From: Ochromonadaceae sp. CCMP2298
Taxonomy: Eukaryota; Sar; Synurophyceae; Ochromonadales; Ochromonadaceae
Direction of reading: 5' to 3'
DNA length: 15,077 nt
Assembly (NCBI GenBank): GCA_026770595.1
Contig: MU634156.1
Coordinates: forward strand, 1-15,077
The notes beneath the pieces were generated by a model, which made no database searches, was not told where the DNA came from, and saw only the letters and a program-made list of their open reading frames with translations. Positions 9,812 to 15,077 of this stretch are shown in pieces (position 1 is the stretch's first letter; each line of letters begins with the position of its first letter). The position numbers and the translations under genes are program-made.

Positions 9812-10480
9812 GACTTGGGCATGCCCAGAAAGGCATCTAGAGACGAGGGCATATACGTGCTGCCCACGCCCCGCCCCGGCCGCACATCCAGCACCGTACT
9901 GTCCGGCCCCACTATCTGCTCCTCCACCACGTACGCGGCCCCGTTCTCCACCAAAAGCTTCTCAATCTCGCCGGAGCGCTCCGAGCGCGCCAGGAATCTC
10001 GGCGTGAAGCCGAAGCTGTTGACGGAGTTCAGATCCACGCCCACGTTTATCAGCACCATCACGCAGTCGACGCTCTTCATCTTCACCGCCAGGTGGATGG
10101 GCATGGACCCGTTCTTGCCGGTGAGCGTCGCAGGCCCGCCGCGCATGTACACCTCCTCGAGCACCCAGGCGTCGCCCTTGGTAATGGCCGCCATGCCTTG
10201 GAAAGATAGCTGATGAGTGTGGGCAGGAGAGATGAGGGTGAGGACAGCGAGAGGGAGGGAGTTCCAGCAAACTTATGATGAGTGTGATAAGTACCTTGCA
10301 GGACAGGACCTTTCGCAGGATGTCCTCGTGCAGAAAGCGCGTCTCGCTGACTGGCAGGGGGTGCTTGAAGAGCGGCAGGTAGCCGGTGACCTTGCCCGGC
10401 ATGCCGTTCAGGCCGTCGGACCGCGCGATGGACTTCTGCAGGGTGTACAGCTGCTCGTGATCCATGCTCTCGGAATCCAT
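9796..10480 (-). CDS. Ankyrin-repeat protein, two exons
   Basis: Exon 1 is 10480..10295 and exon 2 is 10209..9796, joined in phase 0 across an 85-base intron (donor TGCAAG|GTACTT, acceptor CATCAG), giving 199 residues. Residues about 68 to 165 hold two to three ankyrin repeats: GDAWVLEEVYMRGG, then NGSMPIHLAVKMKSVDCVMV, then NSFGFTPRFLARSERSGEIE. The N-terminus (MDSESMDHEQLYTLQKSI) and the HEDILRKVLSC segment are not recognised. Ankyrin repeats bind partner proteins, and nothing here names one. The ATG at 10480 has A at -3 and G at +4. An acceptor CCAAG at 10197 would look attractive but breaks the frame. It is divergent from the NUP214-like gene. Confidence 0.78.
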
Positions 10481-10682
10481 TGTCTAGTTGGTTGGCTCGC
10501 TTCTAAGCGGGAGAAGTAGGTCTGTCTCAAGTCCTGGAAGTGCTTCTCGCTGCTCGGACGGAGGTTCGCTTCGAGCCGTTGCCTTCATCTCGCCGTCCGC
10601 CCTCAAAAGCATCAAAACCCAAAATTTGGCCACGAAAAAAAAGTCAAAACCCTAGTCACGGGGCGAGTACCGATCGACTCCG

Positions 10683-10837
10683 CGAGCCCTAGGATGGTGG
10701 GCGACTGCACGAGCCCTAGGTCACAAAAAGTGTGCGAGAATGACCCTAAGCCTGCGGCGCACACCCTAAGTGGGTCTAGGCGCGAGCCCTAATGATTCAA
10801 TAGGCGCGAGCCCTAGGTTACCGCGGCGCGAGCCCTA
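10683..10837 (+). promoter_or_regulatory. Cluster of five CGAGCCCTA motifs, all in one orientation
   Basis: Exact CGAGCCCTA starts at 10683, 10710, 10783, 10807 and 10829; three copies continue to CCTAGG and two to CCTAA. Two looser relatives, ACCCTAAG, start at 10743 and 10763. Spacing between starts is irregular (27, 73, 24, 22), which suits binding sites better than a tandem array. The factor is unknown. Confidence 0.7.
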
Positions 10838-10864
10838 AAAAACCCCAAACGGCGGATTTGATTG

Positions 10865-10906
10865 AGGGCGACCGACGAATTTTGCTCCGAATTCAGGGCG
10901 ACCGAC
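10865..10906 (+). repeat. 12-base direct repeat AGGGCGACCGAC, two copies
   Basis: Copies lie at 10865 to 10876 and 10895 to 10906, 30 bases apart, directly downstream of the CGAGCCCTA cluster and about 220 bases upstream of the nucleoporin start. It may be part of the same regulatory region. Confidence 0.75.
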
Positions 10907-11127
10907 ACACAGCCTCTCACTTCATCGCTCTCCTCCCCGATCTGACTGCCCCTTGATGCATCGAAGGTGGGGCAGGAGGGAAGCTCTCACTACTTGTGGC
11001 ATTCTGTGGACTCCACGTGGCCGCGTTGGCATCAGCACGTGGATTTCCATCGAAGGTTCATTGCGTCGTAGAGTGCTCCTGTGTTTGAGAAAGGCGGCAT
11101 CGACGCACCTCGAGGAATTGTGCAGCC

Positions 11128-14100
11128 ATGGCGCGCCGCACTTCAGACTCCGTGCGGTTTATCGAAAAGGCCAAGTTCATTGTGACAGAAACCAAGCTGG
11201 ATCGTGCCCTCAACTTTGCCGAGTGTCTCACTGCTTACTCCAATGAATACGGGCTTGCGTTTGTGGCCAGGGGGGCGCAGCTGCTAGTCTTCTCGCTGCT
11301 CAAGCTGGAGCCCGACTTCACGGGCGGAGAGGAGCAGCCCATAGATGAGAGTGCAGTCATCTGCACGAAAGATTTCGAGTCCAGTGTGAGTATGGTCAGA
11401 CTCTCGGCGGACTCCGAGTTCTTGGCGGTGGTCTTCGCGACAGAGGTGCAGATCCATCACATCTCACACTTCAGAGACCAGGTGAGGGCCCGCCTGTCTA
11501 CTTGTGCACCTGCATCGCTGTATCAAAGCGTCTATAGATCACTAGATGACTAGATCGCTGCACCCCTCCGAAGAAGTGTTGCACCTTGCCCCGCTTCCTT
11601 GCACAGCCACGCCCCACGCTCACTTTGTCTCTTCCCCTTACCCCCATACCTCATCGTATCATCGTACCCACCCACACCCTTCCCCCAGACATCCAGCGCG
11701 GCCTTCACCACTGTGCAGGCCACCTTCGAGGAGCTGAACTTCGCCGCCCTCTGGAGCAGCACGGGCCGCCTTGCTGTGCTCTCCGGCAAGCGCCTGCAGA
11801 TCGTAGACCCGCTCTCTGGCAGCAGGCAGCAGTGGGGCAGCGCAGACGGGGCCGGGGCTATCACTGCACTCGCTTGGAGCCCCACAGGGGTGGGGGGGTT
11901 GCTTCTGGTAGCATCTGGGGCCGATCTGGCAGTGCATGATGCAGACACGTGGGCAAGGCAGTTCCACGAGAAGCCCGTGGATTCGGAGGATGACATAAGT
12001 GAGTAACATGTCCCAATCCTCTTTGAACTTGCCAACGTGCCTCTTCCGCCTTGCCTTGCGTTCATTCACACACGTTTTCTCACGCTCATTTCGCCGTTCT
12101 CCTTGCTTACTCTCTCTTACTGCTACCCCTGCACCCCTTGCTACCCCTGCCCCTGCCCCTTCCCCCGCAGAGATCCACCACCTGCACTGGGTGGAACAGG
12201 GGCTCGTGGTGCTCGGTTACCTCACCAGCGATAGCAACGAGCCCGCCCTAGCCCTCGCACGCATCGACCTGGCAGCCAGGCGGGTGCGCGTAGTGAGAGA
12301 CCAGCAGGACCCAGTGTGCGAGCCTGAGATCTACGGCATGTGTGGGCACCGATATATGACCTCCTACATCCCCTCGTGGTGAGCTCCCCCACGACCCTCT
12401 ATTCCTTATACACAAACATGCAATGGAGCTACCCCAACCTTCCCCACCGTGACTCGCTCCTCCCCCGCACACGCTGTCCCCTGCCCCCTATTCCCTGTGC
12501 CTTGTTCCCTGTTCCCTGCACACTGTACGTACGTTGTACGCTCTCTCACGCACTGCACCTCACTCTTCCCAGGCGCGCCCTGCTGGTAGCCTCGAACGCG
12601 TCATCTGAGTGCTGGCTGCTCAACATCCCTCACATCCCCCCTGGAGACGGAGATGAGGGCTGGGAGGAGTTCGTTATCGAGGAGCCGGGGGATGAAAAAT
12701 ACTTAGCTCTTATTGACAACGGTGAGTGCAATCGCTGTGGATCATGCGCTATGCACCATGTACCTACGCCTCTTAAGTCTCTCCCTCTCCCCTTTGCCTC
12801 TCCTCCCTATCTCTCAACCCCCTGTCTCTCACTCCCTTATCTCTCAATCCCTTCATTCTCCCCACTTATCTTTCCCCCTTATCTCTCCTCCTGTTCTCTC
12901 AACGCCACTCCCGCAGAGTACAACAACTGCCTAGCGCTAGGCATGGACGTATGTCTGAACTCCGAAGTGGAGGTGTTCCTAGTAGACCACATGATCTCCC
13001 CATGTCCCCTTGTGCTGGTGCTCTCAGACGCAGGCGTGCTGTATGTGTCGTCTCTGGTGAGCACTGAGGCACCGAAGCTGCAGTCTGTGCGTCCTATTGC
13101 CCTGCCTGTCGTCTCGCCGCCCAAGCCTGCAGAGAGGGAGAGGGGGGGGATAAAGGTGGTAGAGATGCCAGAGGTGGTAGAGGCAGAGGGAGCAGAGGAA
13201 GGGTGGGAGAGGGAGCAGACAGGGAAGGCTAGGAAGTCAGGTAGGAAAGAGAGAGAGGAGACAGGGACGCAAGGCAAGTTCGGGGCGGGAGCCAAGGCCC
13301 CTGCATTCTCATTCGACAGTTCATTTTCGTTTGGCGCCCCCGCAGCAGCCCCGGTAGTCCCTACCTCGCTGGGGCTGGAGTGCAGCAGCGACAGCGACGA
13401 GTCACGCAACCCGCTGCTATCCGCCACCACGCCCGTCATCAGAGAGGCACGGTCGGCGTTTGCTTTCCAGCCCACATCCTTCGGTGCACCGGGTGGCGCG
13501 TTTTCCTTCTCCGCCCCCTCTGCCCCCCCTGTCACCGCTGCTACCGCTGTCCCCGCTTTCTCCGAAGTCTCTGCCCCCACCTCCAAAGCGACTGTTCCGC
13601 CAGTCGCAGCCACGGCGGCTTCATCCAAGGGAGCAGCCTCTGTCTCTGCCCCTGCATCCGTACGTGCCCGACCCCCCATCAGCGCACCCGTGTCCCTGTT
13701 CGTGGGCGGCGGCGCATCCCAGATACCTCCCGCTGTCCCCACCCACACCCAGGCTCCCCCCACCTCTCAGGCCCCCGCCGAGGCCGGCTCTGTGGCCGCC
13801 TTTTCTCAGCGGCTGGGTGGGCTGCGGGATAGGCAGCGGTCTTTCCAGGCGAGCAGCGGTGCTTTCCAGACCCGCCTGAATGCGCTAGTGCTCGCCTCTA
13901 AGGCGCAGAGGAAGGGGGGCGCGGGGGGGGCGCAGGCGTGTGGGGCGGGGTTGCAGGACTGCAGCGTGGTGTCGACGCAGCTGGTGGGTATGCAGGAGCA
14001 GTTTGCGCGAGTCCGGAGGGACTGGGAGAAACAGAGGACACAGGGGGCGCAGGGGTCACAGGAGGTGTATGGGATGCAGGGGCAGGGTGCAGGGCTCGGA

Positions 14101-15077
14101 GCCGGTATGGGCATGGGTGTGGGCGGGGAATCACACGTGCTGGATATGGCTAGCGAGAAGGAGCGCCGCGCACTAAGCATGCGCATCGCCCAAGTGCGCA
14201 CACAGCTCGAGCAGGGCCGACGGCTAGCCCGCATGCCGCCCCTGCGCAGCCGCGGCGAGGTGCTGGGCGCGCTTGCACAGTCGCACCAGGCACGCATCGC
14301 ATTGCAGCAGCTGCTGGCGGGCGTGGGGCGCGAGATGGAGAGCTTGGAGTTGCTGGGTGAGGGGTTGGGTGATGCTCAGCAAGACCCCTATCTACTCTCC
14401 CAGCACACACCCAGGCAGGCGCAGACGCAGACACTGGTCCTGACTAGCGCAGGGCGTCTAGGTATGGGAGGTGTGGGAGGTGGTACGTCCAGAGGTGGTA
14501 GGCCCATCACCTTTGACGACCCGAGACGCCGCGTGCGCGCCCAGACAAGAGGGCAGTGGGCTGCGCTTGCCAAGAGGTGTCGCATAAACATGCGGGGCGA
14601 GGGCGGGGGCGCGGGGGGGAAGGAAGCGCGATGGGAGGGGGAGGGCAGGGGCAGAGGGGATAGGGAGGGTGATGGAGGCAGAAGTAGGGAGCAGCAGATG
14701 GCAGACTATCGGAAGTACCAGGCGGCCCTGACTCGCTCGATCATCTCCCCCCTGCAGGTGATCATGTTCGACAAGCATGCGCAGGAGGCGGAGAGGGAGG
14801 AGGCCAGAGAGATTGCCAAGAATACTCCCACCCCTGCCTCCACTATTATCAGCGATGCCCTTGCTGGGAAACCCATCAAGACTCTCAAGGCCAGCCAGCC
14901 ACCCATTCCCAGTGCAGCTCCCAGCACCTTCGGAGCTAATCCGACAGCCGCAGCCAAGCAGCCACCAGTCCCCGCGGCCGCACCCAGTGCCTTCGGTGCC
15001 AAGCAACCGCCAGTTCCCGGCGCCGCGCCCAGTGCCTTCGGTGCAGCAGCAGCCAAGCAACCGCCAGTTCCCGGCGC
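11128..15077 (+). CDS. NUP214: NUP214/NUP159-like FG nucleoporin (3' partial)
   Basis: A component of the cytoplasmic face of the nuclear pore, which in animals and yeast docks the helicase DDX19/Dbp5 for mRNA export. Exons are 11128..11481, 11689..11998, 12171..12378, 12573..12721 and 12917 onward; all four introns are GT-AG and keep frame (phases 0, 1, 2, 1). About 1060 residues are visible. Residues 1 to about 400 match the NUP214 beta-propeller, with diagnostic stretches SNEYGLAFV (near 38), EPEIYGMCG, SYIPSWRALLVASNASS (286 to 302), WEEFVIEE and PCPLVLVLSDAGVLY. A Glu/Arg-rich linker leads to FG motifs (FG at 462, 479 and 529), then a Gln/Arg-rich, partly helical stretch (about 635 to 960) in the place of the family's coiled coil. 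A second FG cluster (1012, 1033, 1048) runs off the window. The last exon stays open for 2161 bases. Confidence 0.9.
12773..12902 (+). repeat. Pyrimidine-only repeats in the fourth NUP214 intron
   Basis: The intron between 12722 and 12916 consists largely of CTTATCTCTC- and CCCTATCTCTC-like units. It ends in a normal CCGCAG acceptor. The other three introns of the gene also end in C/T-rich stretches. Confidence 0.7.
14956..15077 (+). repeat. In-frame 45-base repeat encoding KQPPVP-(A/G)AAPSAFGA units
   Basis: Unit 1 is 14956 to 15000, unit 2 is 15001 to 15054 with a nine-base Ala-Ala-Ala insertion, and a third begins at 15055 and is cut by the window edge. A diverged ancestor unit (SQPPIPSAAPSTFGA) precedes them. 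Each full unit supplies one FG motif, so the repeat probably expands the FG domain. Confidence 0.9.

Larger units (their letters stand above)
10481..11127. promoter_or_regulatory. Divergent promoter region between the ankyrin and NUP214 genes
   Basis: This 647-base region separates two divergent start codons. It holds an A-rich tract next to a plant telo-box-like AAACCCTA (10648 to 10655), a cluster of CGAGCCCTA motifs, and a 12-base direct repeat. The last 150 or so bases before 11128 are probably 5' untranslated sequence of the nucleoporin gene. Confidence 0.5.

Noticed and set aside
12879-13763. 294-residue minus-strand ORF antisense to NUP214
   Set aside because: It lies wholly opposite the last NUP214 exon and its intron, is low in complexity (Ala, Gly, Thr, Glu) and has no family resemblance; GC-rich coding DNA often gives open antisense frames.
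14581-14700. Possible hidden intron in the Gly/Arg-rich part of NUP214
   Set aside because: The stretch is purine-rich on the sense strand, opposite to the C/T-rich introns of this gene, and the frame stays open across it.
14458-15060. Minus-strand ORFs of 116 and 200 residues at the right edge
   Set aside because: They are mirror readings of the FG repeat and the Gly/Arg-rich region; the plus frame is continuous with the propeller exons and contains FG motifs.

Overview
The window is nuclear DNA from a eukaryote. Genes are interrupted by short canonical GT-AG introns of about 85 to 207 bases, mostly pyrimidine-rich on the sense strand, and the products include a nucleoporin and a NEF1-type membrane protein. 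The best clue to lineage is a bacterial-type phenylalanyl-tRNA synthetase alpha subunit. It starts with a signal-peptide-like stretch followed at once by a phenylalanine and a basic, Ser/Thr-rich segment, the usual form of plastid targeting in algae with a secondary red plastid (stramenopiles, haptophytes, cryptophytes). I infer such an alga, or a descendant of one, and cannot place it further. The DNA is GC-rich and genes are fairly closely packed, often in divergent pairs.

Layout from left to right. A leucine-rich-repeat protein (minus strand, cut by the window edge inside an intron) lies head to head with the plastid PheRS alpha gene (plus, three exons). A convergent spacer with a telomere-like motif, a G/C-rich inverted repeat and a doubtful 42-residue ORF separates PheRS from a LarE-like sulfur transferase (minus). 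LarE is head to head with a 1113-residue polytopic membrane protein of the NEF1 family (plus, two exons). A KCTD-like BTB fragment with a C-terminal Cys-pair module follows; it has no visible start. Next come about 700 bases of purine-rich spacer with several tandem repeats, a two-exon ankyrin-repeat gene (minus), and a divergent promoter region carrying five copies of a CGAGCCCTA motif. The last gene is a NUP214-like FG nucleoporin (plus, at least five exons), cut by the right edge.

The genes do not form one pathway; this is ordinary eukaryotic clustering of unrelated housekeeping and unknown genes. Points that deserve attention are the PheRS alpha subunit whose beta partner must be encoded elsewhere, a eukaryotic LarE keeping three family-type cysteines, the truncated KCTD copy lying between two identical 13-base direct repeats, the CGAGCCCTA cluster, and an LRR protein whose last exon in view ends on an H-x-D motif. 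No CRISPR array, rRNA, tRNA or recognisable transposon was seen.
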